Program-made: the position numbers and the translations under genes
Origin: IMCC2047 sp041395865
GTDB lineage: Bacteria; Pseudomonadota; Gammaproteobacteria; Pseudomonadales; IMCC2047
Reading direction: 5' to 3'
NCBI GenBank assembly: GCA_041395865.1
Contig: JAWKZQ010000001.1
Location: 124,001-188,000 of the forward strand
DNA: 64,000 bases
Shown here: positions 7,026-15,571 of the stretch, one piece after another
How the letters are laid out: the number at the start of each line of letters is the position of its first letter
How positions within the stretch are numbered: the stretch's first letter is position 1
The notes under the pieces: generated by a model
Seen by the model: only the letters and a program-made list of their open reading frames with translations
Database searches by the model: none
What the model was told of the DNA's origin: nothing

Positions 7026-8309
7026 TTAAAAGGTGGGATTAAAGTAATCGGGTCTGGCGAGTCCAGGCAAATCGCCACTCAGTCCCATGGCATTGGCAGC
7101 CACCCGATTCTTCAGCGGCCCCTGATCATTCAGACAGCTCATGCCCGTATTACGCAGCCAGCGCACCGGCAGCGCGGTTTCGCCAAACAGCAGTTTAAAG
7201 CCGCGCATCGTGCTCATCATCAATGCATTATCGCCACGACGCCGGCGCTGGTAGCGCTTCAATACGCTGAGATCTCCGGGGGACAATTCACGCTTGAAGG
7301 CACGAATTAACTCTTCGGTTAAAACCGCTGCGTCCAGCATACCCAGGTTCACCCCCTGCCCGGCCAGCGGGTGGATGGTGTGGGCGGCATCACCGACCAG
7401 TGCAACCCCTTGTTTTACGTAGGTTTGCGCGTGGCGCTGGCGTAACGGAAAACTAAAGCGCGGGTCAACGTCACGAATTTCGCCCAGTCGGGATTCGAAG
7501 GCTCGCTGCAAAGCGGCTTTAAACGCCTCGTCATCCAACGCCATGACATCTTGTACCCGCTCGTCATCCAGGGACCAGACAATCGAACAGTAATGATCAT
7601 CCCCTCCCGTCGTTCGCAGGGGCAAAAAGGCCAGCGGTCCCGTTTCCAGGAATCGTTGCCAGGCCGTATGCTGGTGGGGCCGCTCGGTCCTTACGGTGGT
7701 AACAACGGCACTTTGCTGATACGCCTTTTCCTGCAACAGGATTCCGGCCATGTCGCGTACTTTGGACATCGCGCCATCGGCGCCCACCACCAATGCGGCC
7801 GCAAGCTCTTCACCGTTATCCAGCCGTACACGCCTTAATCCATCGTTCTGCGGCGGGCTAAGCTCGACAATCGACGCGGGCGCGACCAGCTCGATGTTCG
7901 GGAAATCCTGCAGTCGTTCGAACAGGCAGGAAACCGTAATACGGTTTTCAACAATGTAGCCCAATTCGGACTGCCCCAGATCTTCGGCCTCAAACCTTAT
8001 CTGCCCGGTTCCGTCGGCATCCCAGACACACATATTTTTCATCAGGCCAAAACGCTGCCGGACAATCGCAGGCCAGACGCCAATGTGTACCAGCAATTGC
8101 CTGGTGGCCTGCGTCAAGGCGCTGACCCGCGGTTCAAAAGGTGTCTCTTCATCCATACCAGGCAGCCCTGCGGGCTTGCGCGCCTCGACCAGCGCAATGG
8201 AGATACGCTCTCCCAATGCCACAGCCAGGGCACAGGCCAGCGTCGTTCCTACCAGGCCACCACCGACAATAACGATATCGTACTGTTCTACTGTTGCGCT
8301 TTGCTTCAT
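7026..8309 (-). CDS. FAD-dependent hydroxylase, UbiI/VisC-like
   Basis: Flavin monooxygenase of 427 residues in the UbiH/UbiF/VisC/COQ6 family, which hydroxylates the ring of ubiquinone precursors. Visible motifs are the Rossmann dinucleotide site VVIVGGGLVGTTLACALA at residues 13-30, AALVVGADGAMSKVR in the middle, and the FAD ribityl motif ALVGDAAHTIHPLAGQG near residue 305. The order pepP, ubiH, then this gene matches E. coli pepP-ubiH-ubiI, so C5-hydroxylation (UbiI role) is the best guess, though UbiF or a broad-range UbiM-type activity cannot be excluded. Its start overlaps the ubiH stop by 4 bp (ATGA), so the two are translationally coupled. Confidence 0.88.
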   Translation of the reverse strand: MKQSATVEQYDIVIVGGGLVGTTLACALAVALGERISIALVEARKPAGLPGMDEETPFEPRVSALTQATRQLLVHIGVWPAIVRQRFGLMKNMCVWDADGTGQIRFEAEDLGQSELGYIVENRITVSCLFERLQDFPNIELVAPASIVELSPPQNDGLRRVRLDNGEELAAALVVGADGAMSKVRDMAGILLQEKAYQQSAVVTTVRTERPHQHTAWQRFLETGPLAFLPLRTTGGDDHYCSIVWSLDDERVQDVMALDDEAFKAALQRAFESRLGEIRDVDPRFSFPLRQRHAQTYVKQGVALVGDAAHTIHPLAGQGVNLGMLDAAVLTEELIRAFKRELSPGDLSVLKRYQRRRRGDNALMMSTMRGFKLLFGETALPVRWLRNTGMSCLNDQGPLKNRVAANAMGLSGDLPGLARPDYFNPTF

Positions 8310-9619
8310 TGCTGCTCCCCAACCGCTATGCGCGGCAAGCGGTCGCCGAGCCCCATCGCCTGTCGGGCAAATAGCTGTTTAGCCGGGTTAAAAAACTCCA
8401 GTGCCAGCAAGCCGCGCCCGCGCGCCTTCTTCACCAGCGTACTTTGGCTGCCGAACAGTTTCAGCAGCTGATCGGTAAAGGCGATGGTTTTATCCTGATC
8501 CAGCTGCTGACGCTGCAAATAGCCCTGTAAAAGCCCCATATCGCCAGGGTTCTGGCCCTGGGCAAAGGCTTCATTGAGGGTATGCGACAGTGCCATCAAC
8601 CCTCGCAACGCCAGGTTAAAGCCCTGGCCGGCAACGGGATGTAGCGTATGAGCGGCATTACCAATCACCGCCAGGCCTGGGCGCACCTGCTCCCGAACTC
8701 GCTGCAAAGTCAGCGGATAGCTATCGCGCCTGCCAATGGCGGTAAAAGGCCCCAGGCGATAACCAAACCGCTGCTGGAGCGCCTCCAGAAAAGCCTGGTC
8801 GCCCATCGCCATTAACTCACCAACCTGCTCGGCAGCGACCGTAAACACCAGTGCTGAGCGGCTCTGCCGATGAGCATCCTGCTCATGCAGCGGCAGCAAG
8901 GCCACCGGGCCCTGCGGCGTAAAACGCTCATAGGCAACATTGTCATGGGGCAGTTCAGTGCTGACATTGGCAACAATGGCATGCTGCCGATAATCGGTTT
9001 TTTGTACCTCCAGACCCAGCTGCTCGCAGACCTGGGAACGTCCGCCATCGGCAACAACCGCCAGCCGCGTCATCAGGGTGTGCACACCGTCCTCCTGTTG
9101 CAGCGTGAGCCGCTGACAGACAGCACCGTTATCATCGAGCACTCGCTTTACGTCAGTCACCGAGGCAGGCGAGATGCAATGCACAAGCCCGCTTGATCGT
9201 ACTTTTTGCAGCAGGACACGCCCAAGCCAGGCATTTTCCACAACGTAACCCAAGGCATCGATACCGTGCTCCGCAGCATGCAGGCGAGCCGCACCGAAAC
9301 GGCCCTTATCGGAAACATGGATATGCTTGATCGGCGTGACATGCTGGCTCAGCTTTTCCCACACGCCCAGTTGCTGCAACAGGCAACGGCTCCCGTAGGA
9401 AAGTGCCGTGGACCGGTCATCGTAGCTGGGCTGGTAAAGCACCTCATCGGATGTTTCCGGGGTTTCGCAGACCGGGAAGGGGAAGCTTTCGACCAGCGCC
9501 ACTCTCATGCCCTGCTCGGCGACTGCCGGCAACAGGGCACAGGCCAGGCTGGCGCCGACCATACCGCCGCCGATAATGGCGACATCAAAGAAATCCTCTT
9601 GCGCCTGTACTGGATCCAT
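8306..9619 (-). CDS. ubiH: 2-octaprenyl-6-methoxyphenol hydroxylase
   Basis: UbiH, 437 residues, hydroxylates C1 of the ubiquinone ring on a membrane-associated complex. The FAD Rossmann site is VAIIGGGMVGASLACALLP at residues 13-31. The DG motif region is RLAVVADGGRSQVCE. The second FAD motif reads VIGNAAHTLHPVAGQGFNL with Asn in place of the usual Asp; E. coli UbiH has the same GNAA variant, which supports this assignment over its neighbour. It begins 3 bp after pepP and overlaps the following hydroxylase by 4 bp. Confidence 0.92.
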   Translation of the reverse strand: MDPVQAQEDFFDVAIIGGGMVGASLACALLPAVAEQGMRVALVESFPFPVCETPETSDEVLYQPSYDDRSTALSYGSRCLLQQLGVWEKLSQHVTPIKHIHVSDKGRFGAARLHAAEHGIDALGYVVENAWLGRVLLQKVRSSGLVHCISPASVTDVKRVLDDNGAVCQRLTLQQEDGVHTLMTRLAVVADGGRSQVCEQLGLEVQKTDYRQHAIVANVSTELPHDNVAYERFTPQGPVALLPLHEQDAHRQSRSALVFTVAAEQVGELMAMGDQAFLEALQQRFGYRLGPFTAIGRRDSYPLTLQRVREQVRPGLAVIGNAAHTLHPVAGQGFNLALRGLMALSHTLNEAFAQGQNPGDMGLLQGYLQRQQLDQDKTIAFTDQLLKLFGSQSTLVKKARGRGLLALEFFNPAKQLFARQAMGLGDRLPRIAVGEQQ

Positions 9620-9622
9620 GGC

Positions 9623-10939
9623 CTATGTTGCCGCCATCAGGGCTTCAATTTCATCCGCCTGCTTGGGCACGGCATCCGTGAGTATCTGGCAGCCCTCTTT
9701 GGTAACCAGCACATCATCTTCGATACGGATACCAATGCCCCGCCATTTTTTATCCACATCACTGGCGCCAGGAGCGATATAAAGTCCCGGCTCTACGGTC
9801 AGGACCATGCCCGGCTCCAATTCCCGCCACACCTCGCCGACCTTATATTCGCCAACATCGTGCACATCCAGCCCCAGCCAGTGCCCTGTTTTATGCATAT
9901 AAAAGGGTTTGTAGGCCTCCGCTTCGATCAGCCTGTCGACCTCCCCTTCCAGGATGCCCAGCTCGACCAGCCCCGCCGTCAAAACACGGACGGCGGCTTC
10001 ATGCGGTTCATTCCAGTGATTACCCGGTTTCACCTGTTCGATTGCCGCCAGCTGCGCGGCCAGCACCAGGTCATAAAGAGCCCGCTGCTCAGCACTGAAT
10101 GTTCCGTTCACGGGAAACGTACGGGTGATATCGCCGGCATAAAGCCGGTATTCGCAACCGGCGTCCACCAGCACCAGATCACCGTCAAGCAACTCACGGT
10201 TATTATCGGTATAGTGAAGAATGCATGCGTTGGCACCACCACCCACAATGCTCGGGTAAGCCTGCAAACGACACCCCTCGTTCATAAAGTGGTTCACATA
10301 AACCGCTTCGAGCTGGTATTCCCACATACCGGGCTTGCAGGCTTTCATCGCAGCCACATGGGCATCAGCGGAAATGCGCCCCGATTTAGCCATCAGCTGC
10401 ACTTCCTTTTTACTCTTGAACAAGCGCATTTCGTGCAGCAAATGGTCCAGCACCAGAAACTCGTTGGGTGGCTGTGCGCCGTTGCGGGCCTGCGACCGGA
10501 TAACCTTGACCCACTCCATCACCTTGCGGTCGAATTCCGGGTTACTGCCGATCGAGGAATAGACCTTGTCGCAACCCTCCAGCAGCCCCGGCAAAATGTC
10601 GTTTATATCCGCGATCGGGAACGCGTCATCGGCGCCATATTGCTCACAAACCCCTTCGGGACCGGTAATAAAGCCCGTCCAAAGCTCTTTTTCCGGATCA
10701 CGCTCACGACAAAACATGACGAACTCGCCATGCTCCCGGCCCGGCTTCAAAACAATCACGGCATCCGGCTCGTCAAAACCGCTCAGGTAATGAAAGTCGC
10801 TATCCTGGCGAAAGGGGTGCTCCACATCCCGGTTACGGGTTAACAGAGGCGCTGCCGGCAGCAAAGCGATTGAGTTCTCGCCCATCTGGGCCATCAAGTC
10901 GTCGCGACGACGTTTGTATTCACGTTGGGTGACTTGCAT
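9623..10939 (-). CDS. pepP: Xaa-Pro aminopeptidase
   Basis: PepP, 438 residues, a cytoplasmic dimanganese M24 peptidase that removes N-terminal residues preceding proline. The N-terminal creatinase-like domain covers about residues 1-170. The catalytic pita-bread domain has all five metal ligands in DAGCEYRLYAGDITRTFPV (two Asp), HKTGHWLGLDVHDVG (His), LTVEPGLY (Glu) and GIRIEDDVLVT (Glu). The pepP-ubiH-ubiI order is conserved in gammaproteobacteria. It lies 12 bp after ygfB. Confidence 0.96.
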   Translation of the reverse strand: MQVTQREYKRRRDDLMAQMGENSIALLPAAPLLTRNRDVEHPFRQDSDFHYLSGFDEPDAVIVLKPGREHGEFVMFCRERDPEKELWTGFITGPEGVCEQYGADDAFPIADINDILPGLLEGCDKVYSSIGSNPEFDRKVMEWVKVIRSQARNGAQPPNEFLVLDHLLHEMRLFKSKKEVQLMAKSGRISADAHVAAMKACKPGMWEYQLEAVYVNHFMNEGCRLQAYPSIVGGGANACILHYTDNNRELLDGDLVLVDAGCEYRLYAGDITRTFPVNGTFSAEQRALYDLVLAAQLAAIEQVKPGNHWNEPHEAAVRVLTAGLVELGILEGEVDRLIEAEAYKPFYMHKTGHWLGLDVHDVGEYKVGEVWRELEPGMVLTVEPGLYIAPGASDVDKKWRGIGIRIEDDVLVTKEGCQILTDAVPKQADEIEALMAAT

Positions 10940-10951
10940 GTCGTAAATCTT

Positions 10952-11536
10952 TTAATGAAGTGAAGGTTGCGGTTTGTCGCCATCCGCTTCGCCGGGCGTA
11001 TGAACTTCGGTATAAAGCATGATTGCCGCCATGCGCACATATTCCACCAACTGCATCATATCCTGTTCACTGTCCTCGTCAGCTTCCAGCCCCTCGTCGT
11101 CAATCTGGCTGATTTTCTCCAGGTCTTCGAGGGTTTCACGCCCGTCCCCGGAGAGCTTGCCCCGAGCCGCGCCAAAGCCGGTAAGGAACCCCAGGCACCA
11201 CCGCCCCAGGCTACCCGCACGTTCACCGATATCCACATCATCGTCAGGCAGCAACATTAACAGGTTAAAACCATCGGCCTGGAATTGCTGACGCGTCGTT
11301 GCGTACATTTCCAGCAAGAGTGTTTTAGCCTCATCGCTCTCAAAGCGCTCCTGCTCCAGAAAAGTTGCCGCACCGATCAGCCAGGTATTTTCATCGAAAC
11401 TTTTTTGCCCTGCCAGTTGTCCACAAAGCAGGCCATGCAACTCGGACGGCGAGGAAAACACTTTGAGCTCCACAAACAGATCGGCCAGCTCATCAAATTC
11501 GACCGGATCCAGATCCAGCTCTTGCAGGTTATCCAT
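10952..11536 (-). CDS. ygfB: UPF0149 family protein YgfB
   Basis: Protein of 194 residues in the UPF0149 (YgfB/YecA) family. Helical throughout, with the typical FSSPSELHGLLCGQLAG near residue 30 and RWCLGFLTGFG near residue 108. There is no C-terminal SEC-C zinc motif, which separates YgfB from YecA. YgfB of Pseudomonas aeruginosa has been linked to control of the alpA-ampDh3 pathway and beta-lactam resistance; whether that applies here is unknown. First gene of the ygfB-pepP-ubiH-ubiI-nuclease run and divergent from the TIGR02449-zapA pair. Confidence 0.9.
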   Translation of the reverse strand: MDNLQELDLDPVEFDELADLFVELKVFSSPSELHGLLCGQLAGQKSFDENTWLIGAATFLEQERFESDEAKTLLLEMYATTRQQFQADGFNLLMLLPDDDVDIGERAGSLGRWCLGFLTGFGAARGKLSGDGRETLEDLEKISQIDDEGLEADEDSEQDMMQLVEYVRMAAIMLYTEVHTPGEADGDKPQPSLH

Positions 11537-11661
11537 AAATTTCTCTTTGTGTATTGGGGACTTGCCGCAGATTTATTAAGGTCTTTGTAATTGACCGGTT
11601 CGGGCGGCACAACTATAGTAATATATCATCATCACCATTGCGGATTAAGAATAATATTGTC

Positions 11662-11865
11662 ATGAGCGAAATGGACTACAAGGCACTTGAGCTCAAGGTC
11701 AACCAACTGATTGACCTATGCCGCCAGCTTGACGCACAAAACAAAACCCTGATGCAGGAAAAGGCCAACTGGAAAACCGAGCGCGCCCAAATCCTGCAGC
11801 AGAAGGAAGACGCCCGCAACAAGGTTGAAGCCATGATCACCCGCCTTAAAGCAATGGAGAATTAA
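11662..11865 (+). CDS. TIGR02449 family small coiled-coil protein
   Basis: Protein of 67 residues, almost entirely a coiled coil: leucines and isoleucines recur in heptads from LELKVNQLIDLCRQLDAQNKTL to the end. The pattern matches TIGR02449, a short ZapB-like family found next to zapA in Pseudomonas and relatives. It lies 3 bp before zapA, so a cell-division role with ZapA and FtsZ is a fair inference. The ATG at 11662 is chosen over upstream in-frame codons because the leader in front of it is not coding-like. Confidence 0.85.
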   Translation: MSEMDYKALELKVNQLIDLCRQLDAQNKTLMQEKANWKTERAQILQQKEDARNKVEAMITRLKAMEN

Positions 11866-11868
11866 AGC

Positions 11869-12150
11869 GTGGCCGACACAACCAAAGTACAAATCCTTGA
11901 TAAAGACTACCTGATCGCCTGCCCGGAAAGTGAACGCCAGGCACTGACGCAGTCTGCCAGTTACCTGGACGGCAAAATGCGTGAAATTCGTGCCTCCGGA
12001 AAAATTCACGGCCTTGAGCGAATTGCCGTAATGGCCGCCTTGAACATCGCCCACGAGTTCCTGCAAAAGGACAATGCCAACAGCACAGGACAAGACACCG
12101 CACTACGACTGGCAAACAAAATCGACGATCTATTACAAGAGCTCTCTTAA
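11869..12150 (+). CDS. zapA: Cell division protein ZapA
   Basis: ZapA, 93 residues, bundles FtsZ filaments at the Z ring. The N-terminal globular part contains VQILDKDYLIACPESERQAL, and the C-terminal helix IAVMAALNIAHEFLQ leads into a coiled coil. The only suitable start is GTG at 11869, 3 bp after the upstream small coiled-coil gene. 6S RNA follows about 100 bp downstream, the order also seen in E. coli (zapA-ssrS-ygfA). Confidence 0.93.
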   Translation: MADTTKVQILDKDYLIACPESERQALTQSASYLDGKMREIRASGKIHGLERIAVMAALNIAHEFLQKDNANSTGQDTALRLANKIDDLLQELS

Positions 12151-12251
12151 ATCAATTCTTGTTATCAGCCGCCCAACTCAATCCAAAAGATTCTAAATAT
12201 TACCCCTGTCAAGCCCTGACAAAACAGGCCAATAAGATATACTAGCCATAC

Positions 12252-12432
12252 GACTCTCTGCTGTGTTCGCCAGTTGGTAACGTCCTCGAGCCTATAAGTT
12301 TTTCCCCGGGGGCTGCATTGAAGTAAATGTGCGCAAGTCCGCTTGATCGGAAAGCCTGACTTACTCCAGAAGCTCCCACCTTGAACCTTCGGTTCAAGGT
12401 CGACACTAACGACGGCACGGCGGAGAGTTCTT
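12252..12432 (+). ncRNA. ssrS: 6S RNA
   Basis: About 180 nt between zapA and ygfA, the conserved location of ssrS. The ends pair: CTCTCTGCTGTG at the 5' side against CGGCGGAGAGTTCTT at the 3' side. TGTTCGCCAGTTGG near 12262 and the hairpin ACCTTGAACC-TTC-GGTTCAAGGT (12378-12400) are hallmark segments of gammaproteobacterial 6S RNA. The long imperfect duplex with a central bubble mimics an open promoter and sequesters sigma-70 RNA polymerase in stationary phase. Exact ends are estimated to within about 5 nt. Confidence 0.92.
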
Positions 12433-12457
12433 ATTTTTCCCCTCCCCGCTTTTACCT

Positions 12458-12463
12458 TATAAT
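12458..12463 (+). promoter_or_regulatory. Candidate -10 element for ygfA
   Basis: TATAAT in CCTTATAATCCGCG, 41 bp upstream of the preferred ygfA start. In many gammaproteobacteria ygfA is transcribed together with 6S RNA; this element would allow independent expression. No convincing -35 is present. Confidence 0.35.
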
Positions 12464-12504
12464 CCGCGCAACTGAACCAGAACCCAGGATTGTTGACGCT
12501 GATT

Positions 12505-13083
12505 ATGGAATGCAAAAAAGAACTCCGCCGCACCCTGCGCGAAAAACGCCGTAACCTGAGTGCGGATATCCGCGAACAGGCGGCCCAGGCCATTTGCGAC
12601 TTCGTGAGCCCCCTCACCGTTTTTGAAAAAAGCCGGCACGTTGGTGTTTATCTCGCCAGTGACGGCGAAATCAACCCGCACAGGCTGGTAGAACTAGCCT
12701 GGCAACAGGGTAAATCCTGCTACCTGCCGATTATCGACAGCAAGGGTGAGAACCTGATGAAGTTTGTCCATTACACGCCGGACACCGAATTTTTCCTCAA
12801 CCGCTACAATATTCCCGAACCGGTTCACGAGCCCGAGGACCTTCTTGATGCAAGCATCCTCGACCTGGTGCTGACTCCGCTGGTGGGCTTTGACAACCAG
12901 GGCAATCGCATGGGCATGGGGAAAGGCTTCTACGACCGCACCTTTGAGTTCGCACGCGAAACGAAAAAACCTTTCCTGATGGGTCTCGCGCACCACTGCC
13001 AAGAGGTGGACTACCTGGAGCCGGCTGAATGGGATGTGCCGCTGAACGGACTGGCGACAGAGGAGCAGTTACTGCTGTTTTAA
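12505..13083 (+). CDS. 5-formyltetrahydrofolate cyclo-ligase
   Basis: YgfA/MTHFS family, 192 residues. Converts 5-formyl-THF to 5,10-methenyl-THF with ATP in the cytoplasm. The N-terminal KKELRRTLREKRRNLS, central LDLVLTPLVGFDNQGNRMGMGKGFYDR (the phosphate-binding signature) and C-terminal EWDVPLNGLAT are characteristic. TTG codons at 12490 and 12493 are in frame, but the ATG at 12505 fits the family length and start. It follows 6S RNA as in E. coli, where ygfA affects persister formation. Confidence 0.92.
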   Translation: MECKKELRRTLREKRRNLSADIREQAAQAICDFVSPLTVFEKSRHVGVYLASDGEINPHRLVELAWQQGKSCYLPIIDSKGENLMKFVHYTPDTEFFLNRYNIPEPVHEPEDLLDASILDLVLTPLVGFDNQGNRMGMGKGFYDRTFEFARETKKPFLMGLAHHCQEVDYLEPAEWDVPLNGLATEEQLLLF

Positions 13084-13092
13084 TAAGTGCGT

Positions 13093-13110
13093 GCCGGCTC
13101 TGGAGCCGGC
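13093..13110. terminator. Hairpin between convergent ygfA and ilvA
   Basis: A perfect 8-bp inverted repeat, GCCGGCTC-TG-GAGCCGGC, lies in the 40-bp gap between the two convergent stops. No uridine tract follows on either strand, so it is a weak candidate terminator or 3'-end stabiliser. Confidence 0.35.
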
Positions 13111-13123
13111 AGCGTTACCCGGA

Positions 13124-14638
13124 TTACCCCAGGAAGATTTGATAGGCGGGATTATCCGTCTCTTCCTTGTAGGGATAGCCGATCTTGTCAAAAAACTCAG
13201 CCGCGAGCTTTTTCTCATCGGCTTCCACCTGGAAGCCAACCATGACTCGCCCGTAGGCGGCGCCGTGGTTACGGTAATGGAACAAAGAAATATTCCAGCG
13301 TTGGCCGAGGGTTTGCAGGAACTTCATGAGCGCGCCGGGGCGCTCCGGAAATTCAAAGCGGAAAATCACCTCGTTTTGGTCCCTGGGCGCATGGCCACCC
13401 ATCTGGTGTCGCACATGCAGCTTGGCCATTTCATTATCGGTCATATCCACCACTGGATATTCCTTTTCGATCAGGCCATCGATAATTTCACGACGCTCTG
13501 CATCACCCTCCCGCAACTGCACACCGACAAACACATGGGCATCGGTATCATCGGCATAGCGGTAATTGAACTCGGTGATATTGCGCTTGCCCAGCGCTGC
13601 ACAAAACTGTTTAAAGCTGCCGGGTTTTTCCGGAATGGTGACGGCCAGGATGGCCTCGCCCTTCTCGCCCAGCTCGGCGCGTTCGGCGATATGCCGCAGG
13701 CGGTCAAAGTTAACATTGGCACCGCTATCGATCGCCAATAACGTCTGCTCCTTGACGCCAGTCTCCTCAACGTACTTTTTCAAACCCGCAATTGCCAAGG
13801 CACCGGCAGGTTCGGCAATCGAGCGAGTATCGGTAAAGATATCCTTGATGGCGGCACAGATTTCGTCGGTACTGACGGTGATCATACCGTCCACGCATTC
13901 GCGAATGACCTTAAAGGTTTCCTTGCCGGCCTGCGCAACCGCCACACCGTCGGCAAAAATGCCCACTTCGGGCAAGGTGATGCGGCGATTTTTTTCCAGC
14001 GCCCACTTCATGCAGGCGGAGTCCTCGGCTTCGACACCGATCACCTTGATTTCCGGACGCACGTATTTGATGTAAGCCGCCACGCCAGCCAGCAAACCGC
14101 CGCCTCCGACGGGAACGAACACCGCATCCAGCGGCCCGGTGACCTGGCGCAGAATCTCCATACCAATGGTACCCTGCCCGGCAATTACATCGGGATCGTC
14201 AAAAGGGTGCACATGCGTCATTCCCTTTTCCTTGGCCAGCTTCTTGGAGTGCTCGCTCGCTTCGTCGTAGGTATCGCCATGCAGCACAACCTTGCCGCCA
14301 CGCGCCTTGACCGAATTCACCTTGATGGGAGGTGTTGTTCTGGGCATTACAATAACCGGCTGAATACCGAGTTTTTTACCTGTCAGGGCCACACCCTGCG
14401 CATGGTTTCCGGCCGATGCGGTGATGACTCCGCGTTTGAGCTGCTCTTCGGTAAGCTGGGAAATCTTATTGTAAGCCCCGCGCAGCTTGAAGGAGAAAAC
14501 CGGCTGCAAATCCTCACGCTTGATAAGAACCCGGTTGCCAAAGCGCTCCGAAAGCACCTGTGCTTCATCAACAGGCGTTTCTATGGCCACGTCATAAACG
14601 CGCGCCTTAAGGATTTTTTTTACGTAGGTTTCTAGCAT
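13124..14638 (-). CDS. ilvA: Threonine ammonia-lyase, biosynthetic
   Basis: IlvA, 504 residues, a PLP enzyme that deaminates threonine to 2-oxobutanoate, first step of isoleucine synthesis. PLP lysine lies in PVFSFKLRGAYNKI; SAGNHAQGVAL binds substrate; VGGGGLLAGVAAY binds the cofactor phosphate. Two ACT-like regulatory domains follow (ILAVTIPEKPGSFKQF and VIFRFEFPERPGALMKF), as in the long biosynthetic form inhibited by isoleucine. The ATG at 14638 (MLETYVKK) matches the family; an upstream in-frame start adds 20 non-conserved residues. Divergent from rpiA, as in many Pseudomonas-like genomes. Confidence 0.95.
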   Translation of the reverse strand: MLETYVKKILKARVYDVAIETPVDEAQVLSERFGNRVLIKREDLQPVFSFKLRGAYNKISQLTEEQLKRGVITASAGNHAQGVALTGKKLGIQPVIVMPRTTPPIKVNSVKARGGKVVLHGDTYDEASEHSKKLAKEKGMTHVHPFDDPDVIAGQGTIGMEILRQVTGPLDAVFVPVGGGGLLAGVAAYIKYVRPEIKVIGVEAEDSACMKWALEKNRRITLPEVGIFADGVAVAQAGKETFKVIRECVDGMITVSTDEICAAIKDIFTDTRSIAEPAGALAIAGLKKYVEETGVKEQTLLAIDSGANVNFDRLRHIAERAELGEKGEAILAVTIPEKPGSFKQFCAALGKRNITEFNYRYADDTDAHVFVGVQLREGDAERREIIDGLIEKEYPVVDMTDNEMAKLHVRHQMGGHAPRDQNEVIFRFEFPERPGALMKFLQTLGQRWNISLFHYRNHGAAYGRVMVGFQVEADEKKLAAEFFDKIGYPYKEETDNPAYQIFLG

Positions 14639-14757
14639 AATCGGCTTCAAATCGTGTTTTGGCTGGCTATTTAGCGGGAAACCGGGGTTCCCGGGCACTG
14701 GCGGCTATGATAATGACTATTCCCTGATCACGTCTATAAACAATACCCGCTTGGGCT

Positions 14758-14763
14758 TATAAT
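14758..14763 (+). promoter_or_regulatory. Candidate -10 element for rpiA
   Basis: TATAAT in GGCTTATAATTTACG, 38 bp upstream of the rpiA ATG. The -35 region is not obvious. The 163-bp ilvA-rpiA gap must hold promoters in both directions. Confidence 0.45.
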
Positions 14764-14801
14764 TTACGCCTTTATCCATCGTTGACTATCGAATTTCAGC
14801 C

Positions 14802-15479
14802 ATGACCCAGGACGAACTAAAACAAGCAGTCGCCAAAGCCGCTGTTGACCATATCAAAAGTAAACTCAAAAACGACACCATTGTCGGCATTGGCACCGGT
14901 TCCACCACTAATTTTTTTATTGATGAACTGGCAAAAATCAAGCATACCTTCGACGGCACTGTTGCCAGCTCAGTCGCTTCCGCCGAACGGCTCAAAAGCC
15001 ACGGCATTCCGGTCTACGAACTCACCGCCGTAGACCGCGTCAGCGTTTACGTTGACGGCGCCGACGAAGCCAACGACTACCTGGAACTCATCAAGGGCGG
15101 CGGCGGTGCGCTAACTCGCGAAAAAATTATCGCCGCCGTCGCTGACGAATTTGTCTGTATTGTGGATGCCAGCAAACAGGTGGGCGTACTGGGCCGGTTT
15201 CCCCTGCCTGTCGAGGTAATCCCAATGGCACGCAGCTATGTCGCGCGTGAACTGGTTAAGCTGGGCGGTATGCCCGAGTATCGCGAAGGCTTCACCACTG
15301 ATAACGGTAACATCATCCTTGATGTCTACAACCTGGAAATCAACAACGCCATTGAACTCGAGCAAAAAATAAACGGCATCGTCGGCGTTGTCTGTAACGG
15401 CCTCTTCGCGGCACGCCCAGCCGACCTGCTGCTGGTCGGTAACGAAAACGAGGTTGTAACCCTGACACGCCCCGATTAA
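14802..15479 (+). CDS. rpiA: Ribose-5-phosphate isomerase A
   Basis: RpiA, 225 residues, interconverts ribose 5-phosphate and ribulose 5-phosphate in the pentose phosphate pathway. Visible motifs are VGIGTGSTTNFFIDEL (phosphate binding), VYVDGADEAN (catalytic aspartates) and IKGGGGALTREKII (catalytic Glu and Lys). Length is typical of the family. It is divergent from ilvA and followed after about 90 bp by an AsmA-family gene. Confidence 0.96.
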   Translation: MTQDELKQAVAKAAVDHIKSKLKNDTIVGIGTGSTTNFFIDELAKIKHTFDGTVASSVASAERLKSHGIPVYELTAVDRVSVYVDGADEANDYLELIKGGGGALTREKIIAAVADEFVCIVDASKQVGVLGRFPLPVEVIPMARSYVARELVKLGGMPEYREGFTTDNGNIILDVYNLEINNAIELEQKINGIVGVVCNGLFAARPADLLLVGNENEVVTLTRPD

Positions 15480-15571
15480 TGCCGATTTTCGGAATCCATC
15501 GGCAAGTGCGCTGTCTATTCCCTGTACCTGTTAGCCCTGATAACTAAGTACCCACTGGAATTCTGCTCACC

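Noticed and set aside
9206..10843. Plus-strand frame of 545 codons antisense to ubiH and pepP
   Set aside because: It is the complement of two well-supported genes, has no ribosome site and no recognisable domain.
12165..12617. Minus-strand frame of 150 codons across the 6S RNA
   Set aside because: Overlaps a conserved RNA gene and the start of ygfA; no protein features.
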